Source: Fictibacillus nanhaiensis (lineage in GTDB: Bacteria > Bacillota > Bacilli > Bacillales > Fictibacillaceae). Taken from it: 64,000 nucleotides of DNA. Made by a program: the position numbers and the translations under genes. The stretch is from positions 124,001 to 188,000 of the forward strand of contig NZ_JAHVJO010000002.1 of the NCBI RefSeq assembly GCF_019801215.1. Reading direction: 5' to 3'. Below, piece after piece: positions 1-13,808 of this stretch. Within the stretch, counting starts at the first letter, position 1, and each line of letters opens with the position of its first letter. Below the pieces are notes generated by a model, which searched no databases, had not been told where the DNA came from, and saw nothing but the letters and a program-made list of their open reading frames with translations.

Positions 1-2247
1 CGGTCCCTGTGTACGATCTGATTCACTCTGACGGCTCTTGCCGCGTCTGCCACGCCCACCACGCTTAGATCCTGTATCACCAATATCGATGACTTGCTGG
101 CGATCTTTATGTCGTTTTCTAGGTGTCCCTTTCATCCCAACAATTTCAAAGTCTATGGCACGGTCGTCCACATTTACATTTACAACCCGGATGGAAATCT
201 CATCGCCAATCCGGAATACGTTACCTGTTCTTTCTCCGATCATCGCCATGAACTTTTCATCAAAACGATAATAATCGTCTGTTAAATAGCTAACATGCAC
301 AAGACCTTCTATCGTATTTGGAAGCTCAATAAACAATCCGAAATTCGTAACGGAACTGATAACACCATCAAACTCTTCGCCAATTTTATCAAGCATAAAT
401 TGCGCTTTTTTCAGTTCATCTGTTTCACGTTCAGCATCAACAGCACGACGTTCCATGGCTGATGCGTGCTTTGCAATACCCGGAAGTTCTGCTTTCCAAT
501 GGCTCACGGTCTTTGGTCCCGTATCTTTTTCAAACAGATACGTACGAATCAGCCGGTGAACCATTAAATCCGGATAACGGCGAATCGGTGAAGTGAAATG
601 AGTATAGAACTCTGTTGCTAAGCCATAGTGACCTAAAGACATGTGATCATACTTCGCTTGTTTCATCGAGCGGAGCATAATTTTACTGATTACCATTTCT
701 TCTGGTTCACCTTTAATTGTTTCTAGAAGCTGCTGAAGGCTGCGTGGATGGATATCACTAGCTGTTCCTTTTAGTGCATAGCCAAACATCCCTATAAATT
801 CTAAAAAGCGTTCAAGCTTTCCTTCGTCTGGATCTTCGTGAATTCGATACATGAACGGCAGCTCAAGTTCGTGGAAATGCTGCGCAATCGTTTCATTGGC
901 GCATAGCATAAATTCCTCAATAAGTTTTTCTGCTACTGAACGTTCTCTTAGTACAACATCCTGCGGATCACTGTTTTCATCAACAAGCACTTTTGCTTCA
1001 GAAAAATCAAAGTCAATCGCACCTCGGGCAAAACGTTTTTTTCGTAATACATCTGCTAGTTCTCCCATGAGCTGGAAGAATGGGACAAGGGGTTCATAAC
1101 GTTTTGTTACCTCTTCATCCTCATCTTGCAATATTTTTCGAACATCTGTATAGGTCATCCGTTCAGTCGTTTTAATCACACTTGGGAAGATGTCGTGCTT
1201 TACCACATCACCATCGCTGTTGATCTCCATTTCACAGGAGATCGTTAGACGGTCTACTTTTGGATTCAGTGAGCAGATCCCATTTGATAAACGGTGAGGG
1301 ATCATTGGAATCACTCGGTCTACTAAGTAAACACTCGTTCCGCGTTCGCGCGCTTCCTTATCAATGGCTGAGTCTTCTGTTACATAGTGGGTAACATCTG
1401 CAATGTGGACGCCGAGCTTATAATGACCGTTCGGTAACTTAATAACATGTACTGCGTCATCGAGATCTTTGGCGTCAGCTCCGTCAATCGTCACAATCGT
1501 TTCATTTCTAAGGTCTCTTCGGCCTTCAATATCCTTTGGATCGATTTCATCTGGTGTGTTGTGTGCTTGTTCTAATGCGTCTTCTGGAAATTCTCGTGGC
1601 AGACCATGCTTGAAGATAACGGATATGATATCCACACCAGGGTCATTTTTATGGCCAATAATATGAATGATTTCCCCTTCAGCACTATTTCTGCCTTCAG
1701 GGTATTTTGTTATCTTCACAACGACCTTATGTCCTTCGACAGCGCCATTCACACCGTCTGAGGGAATAAAAATATCATTTGGAATGCGTTTATCATCTGC
1801 GATTACAAAGCCGAATTTGCGGCTTTCCTGAAACGTTCCTACTACCTCTGTAACGCCACGTTCTAAAATGCGAATGATCGTGCCTTCAGGACGTGATCCT
1901 GAAGAAGTTTGGTTTAGGCGTACAAGAACGGTATCACCGCTCATCGCCCCATTCATATCATGCTGTGAAATGTAGACATCTTTTTGTTCACTTTCTTCCG
2001 GAATTAAAAATGCAAAGCCTTTTGCATGACCTTGAACGCGGCCTTTAATCAGGCTCATTTTTTCTGGAAGGCCGTAACGGTTTGTCCGTGTTCTCACAAC
2101 AGCCCCTTCATCTTCTAGCTCGTTTAATGTTAAAACCAGTTCTTTGAAATTCTCAGCGTCCGGCAATTGTAGTGCTTCTTCTATTTCGGTCACTGTCATC
2201 GGCTTTTCCGAATCTTTCATGAGCTGGAGTATTTGCAGTTTATCCAA
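1..2247 (-). CDS. rnr: Ribonuclease R, 3' end beyond window
   Basis: RNase R is a processive 3'-to-5' exoribonuclease of the RNase II/RNB family. It degrades structured RNA and, with SmpB/tmRNA, takes part in trans-translation quality control. I translated about 749 codons from a TTG at 2247, placed 6 nt after AGGAGGT (2253-2259). An N-terminal winged-helix-like region, cold-shock domains, the RNB domain (motif [12 protein letters not shown]) and an S1 domain are followed by a basic, Gly/Arg/Lys/Ser-rich tail. The reading frame is still open at position 1, so the stop and perhaps 20-40 residues lie outside. It is the last gene seen in the secG-hydrolase-est-rnr cluster; in Bacillus smpB and ssrA usually follow, which would be to the left of the window. 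Confidence 0.95.
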   Translation of the reverse strand, partial: MDKLQILQLMKDSEKPMTVTEIEEALQLPDAENFKELVLTLNELEDEGAVVRTRTNRYGLPEKMSLIKGRVQGHAKGFAFLIPEESEQKDVYISQHDMNGAMSGDTVLVRLNQTSSGSRPEGTIIRILERGVTEVVGTFQESRKFGFVIADDKRIPNDIFIPSDGVNGAVEGHKVVVKITKYPEGRNSAEGEIIHIIGHKNDPGVDIISVIFKHGLPREFPEDALEQAHNTPDEIDPKDIEGRRDLRNETIVTIDGADAKDLDDAVHVIKLPNGHYKLGVHIADVTHYVTEDSAIDKEARERGTSVYLVDRVIPMIPHRLSNGICSLNPKVDRLTISCEMEINSDGDVVKHDIFPSVIKTTERMTYTDVRKILQDEDEEVTKRYEPLVPFFQLMGELADVLRKKRFARGAIDFDFSEAKVLVDENSDPQDVVLRERSVAEKLIEEFMLCANETIAQHFHELELPFMYRIHEDPDEGKLERFLEFIGMFGYALKGTASDIHPRSLQQLLETIKGEPEEMVISKIMLRSMKQAKYDHMSLGHYGLATEFYTHFTSPIRRYPDLMVHRLIRTYLFEKDTGPKTVSHWKAELPGIAKHASAMERRAVDAERETDELKKAQFMLDKIGEEFDGVISSVTNFGLFIELPNTIEGLVHVSYLTDDYYRFDEKFMAMIGERTGNVFRIGDEISIRVVNVNVDDRAIDFEIVGMKGTPRKRHKDRQQVIDIGDTGSKRGGRGRRGKSRQSESDRTQGP

Positions 2248-2275
2248 AAACTGACCTCCTTTTTTAGGGAAAATT

Positions 2276-3022
2276 CTATCTAGACCAATCCAGGTCTTCT
2301 AAGAAAGCATAAACATCTTCATGCAGCTGCTCTTTTTCCTTGTCTAATGTAATAACATGTGATGAATTTTCGTACCATTTTAAATCTTTCTTGTTACTTT
2401 CTACTTCATCATAAATAATATTTGCAGAATTCGTGTTAATCATTTCATCATGTCTAGCCTGCACAACAAAGGTGGGTGCATATACTAGATCCACTGAATT
2501 TCTTACGCTTTGAATAAGGTCCTGCAGCTCTTTTAAGGTGTTCATCGGCGTTTTCTTGAACGCTTCCATTTCCTGTGCGATCTGTTCAGAAGACTTTTGT
2601 TCACGTTTTTTATATTCTTCGGCGTACTCACAAACCCCTTTATACATCACTTCTTCACTCTTGATCGACATTGGAGCACACATGGGAATCACCGCCATTA
2701 CAGGTTGCTCTGCAGCCAGCTTAAGCGAGAAAACTCCGCCAAGTGAAAGTCCGCATACTGCTATTTCTTCATATCCTTTTTCTTTTAAGTGATTGTATCC
2801 ACCGATCACATCTTTCCACCAGTCATCTGGGCCTGTATGAACCAACTCTTCAGGCGGTACTGCGTGACCTTTATATTGAGGTGCGTGACACGTATAGCCT
2901 TTCTTTTGAAGAAATCTCCCCATCATGCGTACATCGGCTGAACTGCCAGTAAATCCATGCAGCATGAGAACTGCCCGCTTTCCTCCTTCAAAGAAAAACG
3001 GTTTTGGTGCTGTTATTTTCAT
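2276..3022 (-). CDS. est: Carboxylesterase, Est30/YvaK type alpha/beta hydrolase
   Basis: A 248-residue cytoplasmic alpha/beta hydrolase of the Est30/YvaK carboxylesterase family, which hydrolyses short-chain carboxyl and monoacylglycerol esters in vitro; the natural substrate is not established. An HGFTGS oxyanion-hole motif (about residues 22-27) precedes the nucleophile elbow GLSLGG (Ser near 93). An Asp in ARHDEMI and a His in SSHVI near the C-terminus complete the triad. The start ATG follows AGGAGAG. It lies 28 bp upstream of rnr and 13 bp downstream of a second hydrolase, in the secG-est-rnr context known from Bacillus. Confidence 0.9.
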   Translation of the reverse strand: MKITAPKPFFFEGGKRAVLMLHGFTGSSADVRMMGRFLQKKGYTCHAPQYKGHAVPPEELVHTGPDDWWKDVIGGYNHLKEKGYEEIAVCGLSLGGVFSLKLAAEQPVMAVIPMCAPMSIKSEEVMYKGVCEYAEEYKKREQKSSEQIAQEMEAFKKTPMNTLKELQDLIQSVRNSVDLVYAPTFVVQARHDEMINTNSANIIYDEVESNKKDLKWYENSSHVITLDKEKEQLHEDVYAFLEDLDWSR

Positions 3023-3035
3023 GAATGTTTCTCTC

Positions 3036-3725
3036 CTATTCGTTCATTAAAAACTGATAAACTTCGTCGATAAGCTGATCTTTTTCTACATCATGGCAAA
3101 TCATATGCTTCGATTCTTTAAAGTAGCAAATCCTTTTGTTGGATGCAGCAATTGTGCCAAATAAAAACTCTGCACTTTTTCTTGGCACCAATCCATCGCA
3201 CTCCCCTTGCACGATTAACGTTGGAGATTGAATCCGAGAAAGCTCTGGTTTTAGTCGTTTTACAAGCTTTCTAAATTCTCTCGTCGCACTAAAGGGTGTA
3301 TCGAGCAGCTTTTTTCTGTATCTTTTATATAATTCATGATCCTTCAATTGACCATTAAATCCTGAAATCATCATTTCTGAAATATCTTTAATCATTTGTC
3401 CTGGATTTAAGTAATAGGCGCTCGCATTAAGGAGGATCAATTTGTCACAGCCGTATTTAGAGGCCAAATATCCGGCGATCATGCCACCCATCGAAAATCC
3501 TACAATATACATTTTGTCCACTTTTTCACGAAGTTCTAAATAAGCATTTTCTGCTTCTGCCAGCCATTCATCGTGGGTTCTGCCCTTTAGTGAAAGCACT
3601 GTTCCATGCCCAGGATAGGTAGGAACGGAGAGAACCCAGTCCGTATTTTGCTGTAGATACTCGGTAATTGGCTCAATCTCGTATGGACCACCTGTAAACC
3701 CATGTAAACAAAGACAACCGATCAT
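3036..3725 (-). CDS. Alpha/beta hydrolase, second Est-like paralogue
   Basis: A 229-residue alpha/beta hydrolase with the same architecture as the neighbouring est: [14 protein letters not shown] at the N-terminus, nucleophile elbow GFSMGG (Ser about residue 82), a late Asp in GECDGLVP and a His in SKHMI. No signal peptide or membrane segment is visible, so it is probably cytoplasmic and acts on small esters; the substrate is unknown. An AAAGGTGG ribosome site precedes ATG 3725. The tandem pair looks like an old gene duplication, but the two proteins differ enough that functions may have diverged. A terminator separates it from secG upstream, so it probably has its own promoter in 3726-3820. 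Confidence 0.82.
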   Translation of the reverse strand: MIGCLCLHGFTGGPYEIEPITEYLQQNTDWVLSVPTYPGHGTVLSLKGRTHDEWLAEAENAYLELREKVDKMYIVGFSMGGMIAGYLASKYGCDKLILLNASAYYLNPGQMIKDISEMMISGFNGQLKDHELYKRYRKKLLDTPFSATREFRKLVKRLKPELSRIQSPTLIVQGECDGLVPRKSAEFLFGTIAASNKRICYFKESKHMICHDVEKDQLIDEVYQFLMNE

Positions 3726-3820
3726 GCTACCACCTTTTTGACTATAGATTACCCTATTATGTACGTATCAAATCATATCATAACCATTGTCTGAAAGGGT
3801 AAGCATCCGTTTTTCCATAA

Positions 3821-3860
3821 TAAAAACAGCAAACGGGTAAGTGCCGCCTGCTGCTTTTTT
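3821..3860 (-). terminator. Rho-independent terminator after secG
   Basis: On the minus strand CAGCAGGCGG pairs with CCCGTTTGCTG (with G-T pairs) around a short loop and is followed by TTTTTATTATGG. It lies 16 bp beyond the secG stop. Confidence 0.7.
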
Positions 3861-3875
3861 GGTTGGGTTTTATTC

Positions 3876-4106
3876 TTATAAGAAATACGCTACCGAAATC
3901 GTTAATACGAAAAACAATATCGCCAAGATTACTGTTAATTTACTTAGCAATGCATCGATTCCGCGTGCTTTTTGCTTTCCAAAAAGCTGTTCAGCACCAC
4001 CTGTAATTGCGCCAGACAACCCAGCCGAACGACCTGATTGAAGAACGACGACAACGATTAGTGAGAGTGATACTAAAATAAGAAGGATTTTTGTTGCTGT
4101 TAGCAT
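3876..4106 (-). CDS. secG: Preprotein translocase subunit SecG
   Basis: A 76-residue SecG, the small accessory subunit of the SecYEG protein-export channel in the cytoplasmic membrane. Two hydrophobic segments (about residues 5-22 and 54-75) flank a cytoplasmic loop containing the conserved [21 protein letters not shown] region. Length and motif are typical of Bacillus SecG. A GGTGGAGGTG ribosome site precedes ATG 4106. A possible SigA promoter, TTGCCT-17-TACATT, lies within 4130-4170 on the minus strand. A terminator follows the gene. Confidence 0.96.
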   Translation of the reverse strand: MLTATKILLILVSLSLIVVVVLQSGRSAGLSGAITGGAEQLFGKQKARGIDALLSKLTVILAILFFVLTISVAYFL

Positions 4107-4194
4107 GAATGTTACACCTCCACCGTTCCACGTTACATTACTTTAAATGTATCATAGTGAAAGGGACGAGGCAAAGTTTTTTTCGAAATGATGG

Positions 4195-4527
4195 TTAATT
4201 TGTTCCGAGATAGTTAATATCAAATTCTTTATGAAAAATATAAAGGCGGACAGCTTTTATTACGTTAAGCTTCTTATTAAGTAAGCCGACGATTTGAACG
4301 GTAGCTCCCGGCTGAACGGCTTCATCTGGTGCAATATCAAGTGTCTTATCTCCATCAAGGAGTTCTGTTTTTGAATCGAGCTGGACTTTCATCATCGTTT
4401 TTTTATGAAAGATGGTAAAAACATTTCCTTTTGTCTCTTTCACTTTTCCAATAAAACTGATTGGATTCAATTTTTCTTGTTTGTTTTCTGCACCATCCGA
4501 AGATTCTTGTTTAAGTGGCTGCATCAT
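4195..4527 (-). CDS. Hypothetical protein, 110 residues
   Basis: Not recognised. A soluble protein with a charged N-terminus followed by a region rich in beta-prone residues (about 28-95). Phrases such as FIGKVKE, KVQLDSKTELLDG and GATVQIVGLLNKKLNVIKAVRLYI resemble a small OB-fold or barrel, but I cannot assign a family. The ATG at 4527 is preferred over 4533 because GAGGGG lies at the right spacing. It is followed after 44 bp by no obvious terminator before secG, so it might be cotranscribed with secG, but a secG promoter is also present. Confidence 0.65.
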   Translation of the reverse strand: MMQPLKQESSDGAENKQEKLNPISFIGKVKETKGNVFTIFHKKTMMKVQLDSKTELLDGDKTLDIAPDEAVQPGATVQIVGLLNKKLNVIKAVRLYIFHKEFDINYLGTN

Positions 4528-4571
4528 AAACATCCCCTCTTCGCATTTATGGGGACATCCCCATATCCATT

Positions 4572-4832
4572 TTACTGATCATTGTTTGGTTTTATGCCTT
4601 TTACTTGTGGTGTATCCTTCTGAGAGGTATAGTACTTGTCATTGAATATGGATTTTTTTATTACAACATCTTCATAGGTCTCAGAAATCAATCGTGCTTT
4701 TTCACCGTTTGTTATTTGAAGTTCATACGTTCTGAACATCAAGATCATAAACAGTACGGAAATAAAAGCTAAATACAAATGAAAACGGAAGGCTCTATCT
4801 TTTTGATGCCGTATAGTTTCTTCTACCCTCAT
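4572..4832 (-). CDS. Hypothetical single-span membrane protein, 86 residues
   Basis: Not recognised. A basic N-terminus (RVEETIRHQKDRAF) is followed by one hydrophobic helix (about residues 19-36, LYLAFISVLFMILMF) and a polar C-terminal tail, so it is probably an N-in, C-out membrane protein. The gene is 44 bp upstream of the 110-residue protein on the same strand and may share a transcript with it. The ribosome site before ATG 4832 is weak (GGTGAAG). Confidence 0.55.
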   Translation of the reverse strand: MRVEETIRHQKDRAFRFHLYLAFISVLFMILMFRTYELQITNGEKARLISETYEDVVIKKSIFNDKYYTSQKDTPQVKGIKPNNDQ

Positions 4833-5015
4833 TTTTTCTTCACCACACCTGCTTCGGAAAATAATTCAATATGAAGAGATTTCCTTTCAATTAATTTACT
4901 CTCTTTTTCTCTTGCCTAACATGGCTTTTACATGATTTTTTTCTCATACCAAAATGATAAGTTTCAGAAAATTCGATCGTTCATTCAATTACATTCAGTG
5001 ATAAGAGCGTATATA

Positions 5016-5050
5016 GAAAAAAACCTGCAGACTGTAGTGTCGTTGCAGGT
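5016..5050 (-). terminator. Terminator after the FHA regulator gene
   Basis: ACCTGCA and TGCAGGT form a 7-bp stem with a loop of about 14 nt, followed on the minus strand by TTTTTTTC. It begins directly after the stop codon at 5051. Confidence 0.75.
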
Positions 5051-5764
5051 TTATGGCAGATGTTTATCCAATTGAAGCATATATCCGTAACGGGGAACAG
5101 TTACGATCGCTTCACCGTACGGTCCCAGCTTTTTTCGCAAGCGATATACGAGTGCATTAATCTCATCATTTCCAACGTCAGGCAGTTCATAGGATCCTGC
5201 TACCATTCGTTCTGGCCAAATGTGAATCTTAATTTCATCGCTGCTCACAGCCTGATTTCTTTTCCGGTATAAAAAAACGAGCAAATCCGTATGCTTTCCT
5301 GATAAGAACAGCGGATCACCATCTATTGTAATCTGTCGACGCTCAGGGATAATATGCAAACCGTTCGTGATTTTCGTTTCGGAAGAGGTGATGGGCGAAG
5401 TGAATTCCATGGTTAAGTCAGCTTCTGCCGTTTTCATATTTAAATAGGTGATGAGAACAACACCTTTCGCGAGACTAATAACATCACCGGATTGCAGCTG
5501 TTTTGGTATGCCCGCTTCAAGCTTCTCGTTGTTCAGCTCGGTTCCATGCTTAGAATCCAAATCTCGAATAAAAGGCACACTTTCTTGTAAAAAGATTTCT
5601 GCATGCATTCGTGAAACGTATGGACTGATGAGTGATACATCCGTTTCTTGAGTATGGGAAGAACGCCCAAAAGATAATACTTCACCTTCAGGCTTCAACG
5701 GGATCAAGCTGCCCGTATCATAAGGGTCTCCCGCTTCTATTCGTATATATAAGCTTTCATTCAT
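5051..5764 (-). CDS. FHA domain plus OmpR-type winged-helix DNA-binding protein
   Basis: A 237-residue protein from the ATG at 5764, chosen because GGGGG lies 7 nt before it; an in-frame ATG at 5770 is too close to that site. The N-terminal half is an FHA domain with the phosphothreonine-binding signature GRSS, SRMHAE, SKHGTELNN. The C-terminal 90 residues match the trans_reg_C winged helix of OmpR-type regulators (LSGKHTDLLVFL, VSSDEI, INALVYRLRKKLG, VPRYGYML). No receiver domain is present. It therefore looks like a transcription factor whose input is a Thr-phosphorylated protein rather than a phosphorylated Asp. A Ser/Thr kinase gene lies elsewhere in the window (58220), but no link is shown. 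It stands alone, with its own terminator. Confidence 0.85.
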   Translation of the reverse strand: MNESLYIRIEAGDPYDTGSLIPLKPEGEVLSFGRSSHTQETDVSLISPYVSRMHAEIFLQESVPFIRDLDSKHGTELNNEKLEAGIPKQLQSGDVISLAKGVVLITYLNMKTAEADLTMEFTSPITSSETKITNGLHIIPERRQITIDGDPLFLSGKHTDLLVFLYRKRNQAVSSDEIKIHIWPERMVAGSYELPDVGNDEINALVYRLRKKLGPYGEAIVTVPRYGYMLQLDKHLP

Positions 5765-6067
5765 GTTCATTCCCCCGTACAAAAACAGCATGTTATATGC
5801 ATTTTATATGATATTTTACTGAAATGACAAGCAATAACAGGCTCATTGATGTAAGTATGTTATGGACGCTGGTCTTTTGTAGAGTATTTTGAGTTTGATT
5901 GTGCATAAAAACCCTTATCGCGCTCGTAAATTCCTTTTGTGAAAAAAGCACAGAAATAATAACTTACATTCTTTCATTATAAGTCTTTTGTCTTATATTT
6001 TTTATTTTTGAATAGGACAACCCTCTACTAACAAATCCTACTATTAACATGATTGGAGGGATATGAG

Positions 6068-6154
6068 ATGACTGTTTTTGAAACGATGTCACTGATGATT
6101 AGTTTCTCAATGCTCATAATTACCATCCTTCATTCTAACGACCGCTCTCGATAA
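6068..6154 (+). CDS. Small hydrophobic peptide resembling TxpA/BsrG/Hol_Tox type I toxins
   Basis: A 28-residue ORF, MTVFETMSLMISFSMLIITI followed by LHSNDRSR, reads from an ATG 8 nt after GGAGGG. The N-terminal MTV-[FY]-E-x2-x-LM-I pattern, a single membrane helix and a short polar tail match the holin-like type I toxin peptides of Firmicutes (TxpA, BsrG, Hol_Tox). Those peptides insert in the membrane and are silenced by an antisense RNA. This copy is somewhat shorter than TxpA or BsrG. A 14-bp-stem bidirectional terminator at 6218-6262 closes the transcript. I could not pick out a convincing antisense-RNA promoter on the minus strand. The 276 bp upstream (5792-6067) holds no other gene that I can see. 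Confidence 0.6.
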   Translation: MTVFETMSLMISFSMLIITILHSNDRSR

Positions 6155-6217
6155 GCAGCAGGAATCTCAAGGTTTGCAAAGATGCGTTTTACGTTCATTT
6201 CACAGGAAAAAAATGAA

Positions 6218-6262
6218 GACAGCCCCCGAACGATGCATTTCTGCGTATGTTCGGGGGCTGTC
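6218..6262. terminator. Bidirectional terminator between toxin peptide and eno
   Basis: Perfect 14-bp arms (GACAGCCCCCGAAC / GTTCGGGGGCTGTC) with a 17-nt loop. Plus-strand T-run TTTTT follows, and on the minus strand TTCATTTTTTT follows, so it can stop both the peptide transcript and the long glycolytic transcript that ends with eno. Confidence 0.85.
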
Positions 6263-6273
6263 TTTTTCAGAAA

Positions 6274-6312
6274 GACAAAATGGCGGGTTTGTCTTTGTTT
6301 GGGGTCAGACCC

Positions 6313-6313
<1 letters not shown>
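6274..6313. repeat. REP-like 40-bp element, copy at eno 3' end
   Basis: GACAAAATGGCGGG-TTTGTCTTTGTTT followed by the palindrome GGGGTCAGACCCC. It matches elements at 18488-18527 and 20675-20714 closely. Read on the minus strand, the eno stop codon TAG overlaps its edge (TAGGGGTCTGACCCC). Confidence 0.75.
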
Positions 6314-7623
<1,310 letters not shown>

Positions 7624-7706
7624 TTAAAAAAGTATTTTTTAGACCATCATTCAGCGAATGGAAAACGTACAAGGGCCCTTTGTATCGTAAACCAAAGTAA
7701 GCTGGC

Positions 7707-10006
<2,300 letters not shown>

Positions 10007-10050
10007 TTAAAGAGTAAAATTCTTTCTTCATGAAACATTTGCAAGCCGTT

Positions 10051-10175
10051 TGTTTGCGCTCCGGGTGCTTCGCTTTCCGCGGGGCGTGCGGTGAGCCTCC
10101 TAGCACTTTGCGCTCTTAAGAGTCTCACCTGTCCCGCTGATCCCGCAGGAGTCTCGCACCCTACGCTTCAATCAA
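10051..10175. repeat. GC-rich mosaic intergenic repeat between pgk and tpiA
   Basis: A segment clearly more GC-rich than its surroundings with interlocking inverted arms: GCGGGGCGTGCGGTGAG and GTCTCACCTGTCCCGC, plus CGCAGGAGTCTCGCACC. The pattern (CGCTTTCCGCGGGG... GTGAGCCTCC... TCTCACCTGTCCCGCTG... CCCGCAGGAGTCTCGC) is one I recognise as a dispersed intergenic element in several Bacillaceae genomes. It codes for nothing evident. It lies inside the glycolytic transcription unit, so it would be transcribed as a folded RNA between pgk and tpiA. Confidence 0.7.
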
Positions 10176-10216
10176 CTTGTCAAAGAGGTATAAAAATTTA
10201 CCTCTTGAAGGCTTTT

Positions 10217-11401
10217 CTAGCGGTCGTTTAAAGCTACTACGCCTGGAAGTTCTTTGCCCTCCATAAACTCAAGGGAAGCACCGCCGCCAGTTGAAATGTG
10301 ACTCATCTTATCAGCAAGCCCGAACTTTTCAACAGCAGCAGCAGAATCTCCACCGCCGATCACGCTGTACGTGTCAGTAGCTTCAGCTAGTGCGTTTGCA
10401 ACAGAACGAGTACCGTTCGCGAATGCGTCGATCTCAAACACACCCATTGGTCCGTTCCATATTACAAGCTTCGATTCTTTAATTACCTTTACGTACTTTT
10501 CAATCGTTTTCGTTCCGATATCAAGACCTTCCCAGTCAGATGGGATCGAATCGATATCTACCACTTTCGTGTTGGCATCGTTCGAAAAGTCGTCAGCTAC
10601 TAAAACATCTTCAGCAATCAGGAAGTTAACGCCTTTTTGCTTCGCTTTTTCCATGAACGTTTTTGCAGTTTCAGTCTTGTCTTCTTCTAAAAGTGATTTC
10701 CCTACATCATGACCAAGTGCCTTAATGAATGTGTAGCCAAGGCCTCCGCCGATGATCAGGTTGTCTACTTTGTCTAAAAGATTATCAATTACGTCAATCT
10801 TGTCCTTCACTTTTGCACCGCCGATGATGGCAGTGAAAGGACGGTCAGGATTGGATAGAGCTTTTCCAAGCACTTCAAGTTCTTTTTCCATTAACAGACC
10901 TGAAACAGCAGGAAGATGTTTCGCGATTCCTTCTGTAGAAGCATGTGCGCGGTGAGCTGCTCCGAAAGCATCGTTCACGTACACATCAGCGTTTGCAGCA
11001 AACTTTTGTGCTAATTCAGGGTCGTTTTTCTCTTCACCAGGATAAAAACGAACGTTCTCTAGCAAGATCACGCCGCCTTCTTCAAGGCTTGCTACAGCTT
11101 TTGTTACTTCTTCTCCGTAAGCCTCATCCGTTTTCAAGACTTCTTTTCCAAGAAGGTCGCTTAAACGCTGAGCAACAGGATCTAAACGGAGTTCTTCTAC
11201 GACTTGTCCTTTTGGACGTCCTAAGTGACTCGCTAAAAGAACTTTTGCACCTTGCTCTGTTAAGTATTTGATGGTTGGAAGAGCGGCTACGATACGCGTT
11301 TCATCCGTGATTTCTCCATCTTTCATCGGAACGTTAAAATCAACACGGCAAAATACAACTTTGCCTTTCAAATCGATGTCACGAACACTTTTTTTGTTCA
11401 T
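10217..11401 (-). CDS. pgk: Phosphoglycerate kinase
   Basis: A 394-residue kinase producing ATP from 1,3-bisphosphoglycerate and ADP. The N-domain signature RVDFNVP, substrate-binding SHLGRPKG and [16 protein letters not shown], the hinge region, and the C-domain nucleotide motifs ([24 protein letters not shown]) are present in order. Length is that of the Bacillus enzyme. A CAGGAGG ribosome site precedes ATG 11401. It follows gapA after 127 bp and precedes the repeat-bearing spacer to tpiA. Confidence 0.98.
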   Translation of the reverse strand: MNKKSVRDIDLKGKVVFCRVDFNVPMKDGEITDETRIVAALPTIKYLTEQGAKVLLASHLGRPKGQVVEELRLDPVAQRLSDLLGKEVLKTDEAYGEEVTKAVASLEEGGVILLENVRFYPGEEKNDPELAQKFAANADVYVNDAFGAAHRAHASTEGIAKHLPAVSGLLMEKELEVLGKALSNPDRPFTAIIGGAKVKDKIDVIDNLLDKVDNLIIGGGLGYTFIKALGHDVGKSLLEEDKTETAKTFMEKAKQKGVNFLIAEDVLVADDFSNDANTKVVDIDSIPSDWEGLDIGTKTIEKYVKVIKESKLVIWNGPMGVFEIDAFANGTRSVANALAEATDTYSVIGGGDSAAAVEKFGLADKMSHISTGGGASLEFMEGKELPGVVALNDR

Positions 11402-11528
11402 AAGTAAGTAACCTCCTGACAGTCAAAAAGATTAAAGAATTGAAAATCCCCTGATTTTACATGGGAAAGAGGAGTAGAAGCCTCTATGTAAATGACTTCT
11501 CCCCCTCCTTATTGTTCTTCTTTATCTA

Positions 11529-12617
<1,089 letters not shown>

Positions 12618-13640
12618 TTACGGGCGACCCAATAGTTTTCGGGCAGCTCCTTCGTCTGTAATTAAAACCTTTTTCGGACCATGTTTCATGAAAGCTGCAA
12701 TTGCATCTGCTTTCGAGGAACCGCCTGCGACTGCCATGATTGTTTCCCTGTTCTGTAATTCATCAAGTTGCAGCCCGATCGTACGGACGCGATGAACGAC
12801 TTCACCTTGGTGGTCGAAATAATAGCCAAATGCTTCAGCAACGGCCTTTTCTTCTTCTAGCTTCTCCAACAATGATGGGTTAGAATTCCTGCGTTCTGCC
12901 ATTGTTTTAGCATCACCAATCCCATGAAGCACTATACCCGCAGAGCGAATGAGTTCCATTACTTCTTTAACACTAGGTTCAGCCATAAGAGAAAGATAGG
13001 TTTCTTTGCTGAGCTGATCAGGTAAATGCAGCAGCCTGTACTCTCCATTCGCTTTTTGAGCCATGGTCGAGCATATCGTGTTAGCCTGATTTTCAACTTT
13101 CTCACCAAGACCTCCACGAGCAGGAACAAACAGCAATTGCTGTCCTTTTTGAATGGGAGTCATCATTTCTGCTACTGACGCAAGAGTTGTTCCGCCAGTT
13201 ACAGCGATAATGTTTTTAGTCGACAGCTGATCTATCAAGCGATCTGCTGCAGCTTTGCCCATATCGTTTTTGATCCATAGATCTTGGTCACTGTCACCAG
13301 GAACAACGATGACTTCTGACAGGTTTAACATTTCCTTAAGATCTGATTCTAAAACATGCAAACCTGACAATTCTTTCATCATCTCAGAGAGTTCTGCTAA
13401 TATATCATGTCCCTCTCTCGTTAATGACATGCCGGCCGTTTGAATCGTTAATAGCCCTTGATCTTTTAAAAAGGAAACTTCAGACCGTAAAACTCGTTCT
13501 GTCATATTCAGGATTGAGGCTAAACTTCTTCTGCCAATTGGTTGATGTATTCGCACTACGTTCAAGACGTGATATCGTTTACGCATCGTTTCGAGAAGAT
13601 CTGGCAATAGTTTCTTTTGAATATCTAATAGATTCTTCAT
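12618..13640 (-). CDS. cggR: Central glycolytic genes regulator CggR
   Basis: A 340-residue SorC-family repressor from the ATG at 13640, 8 nt after AGGAG; the longer reading frame upstream is not needed. An N-terminal winged helix-turn-helix (about residues 20-75; IGRRSLASILNMTERVLRSEV) is followed by a sugar-phosphate-binding domain. In B. subtilis fructose-1,6-bisphosphate relieves its repression of its own operon. GGTTLASVAEMM and AGGSSKADAIAAF are phosphate-binding loops. It is the first gene of the glycolytic operon and a matching operator lies 54 bp upstream. Confidence 0.95.
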   Translation of the reverse strand: MKNLLDIQKKLLPDLLETMRKRYHVLNVVRIHQPIGRRSLASILNMTERVLRSEVSFLKDQGLLTIQTAGMSLTREGHDILAELSEMMKELSGLHVLESDLKEMLNLSEVIVVPGDSDQDLWIKNDMGKAAADRLIDQLSTKNIIAVTGGTTLASVAEMMTPIQKGQQLLFVPARGGLGEKVENQANTICSTMAQKANGEYRLLHLPDQLSKETYLSLMAEPSVKEVMELIRSAGIVLHGIGDAKTMAERRNSNPSLLEKLEEEKAVAEAFGYYFDHQGEVVHRVRTIGLQLDELQNRETIMAVAGGSSKADAIAAFMKHGPKKVLITDEGAARKLLGRP

Positions 13641-13693
13641 TGCACATTCTCCTGATTCGATGGTTTTTGAAAGCATTGATCCAATAATTACGG

Positions 13694-13729
13694 GACCTTA
13701 ATTGTCCCTGTTAGCCTTTTTTTGTCCCA
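13694..13729 (-). promoter_or_regulatory. CggR operator
   Basis: On the minus strand TGGGAC-N6-AGGC-N4-AGGGAC-N6-GGTC. The spacing is identical to the known CggR operator arrangement CGGGAC-N6-TGTC-N4-CGGGAC-N6-TGTC, with conserved GGGAC cores and degenerate second half-sites. It lies between the likely promoter region and cggR. Confidence 0.75.
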
Positions 13730-13808
13730 TTAGCGTATGAAAATAACTTGGTTTTACCCAAGTATCATACTGCCAATTGTATATTACCCTGAATGTGACG
13801 ATTTGAAA

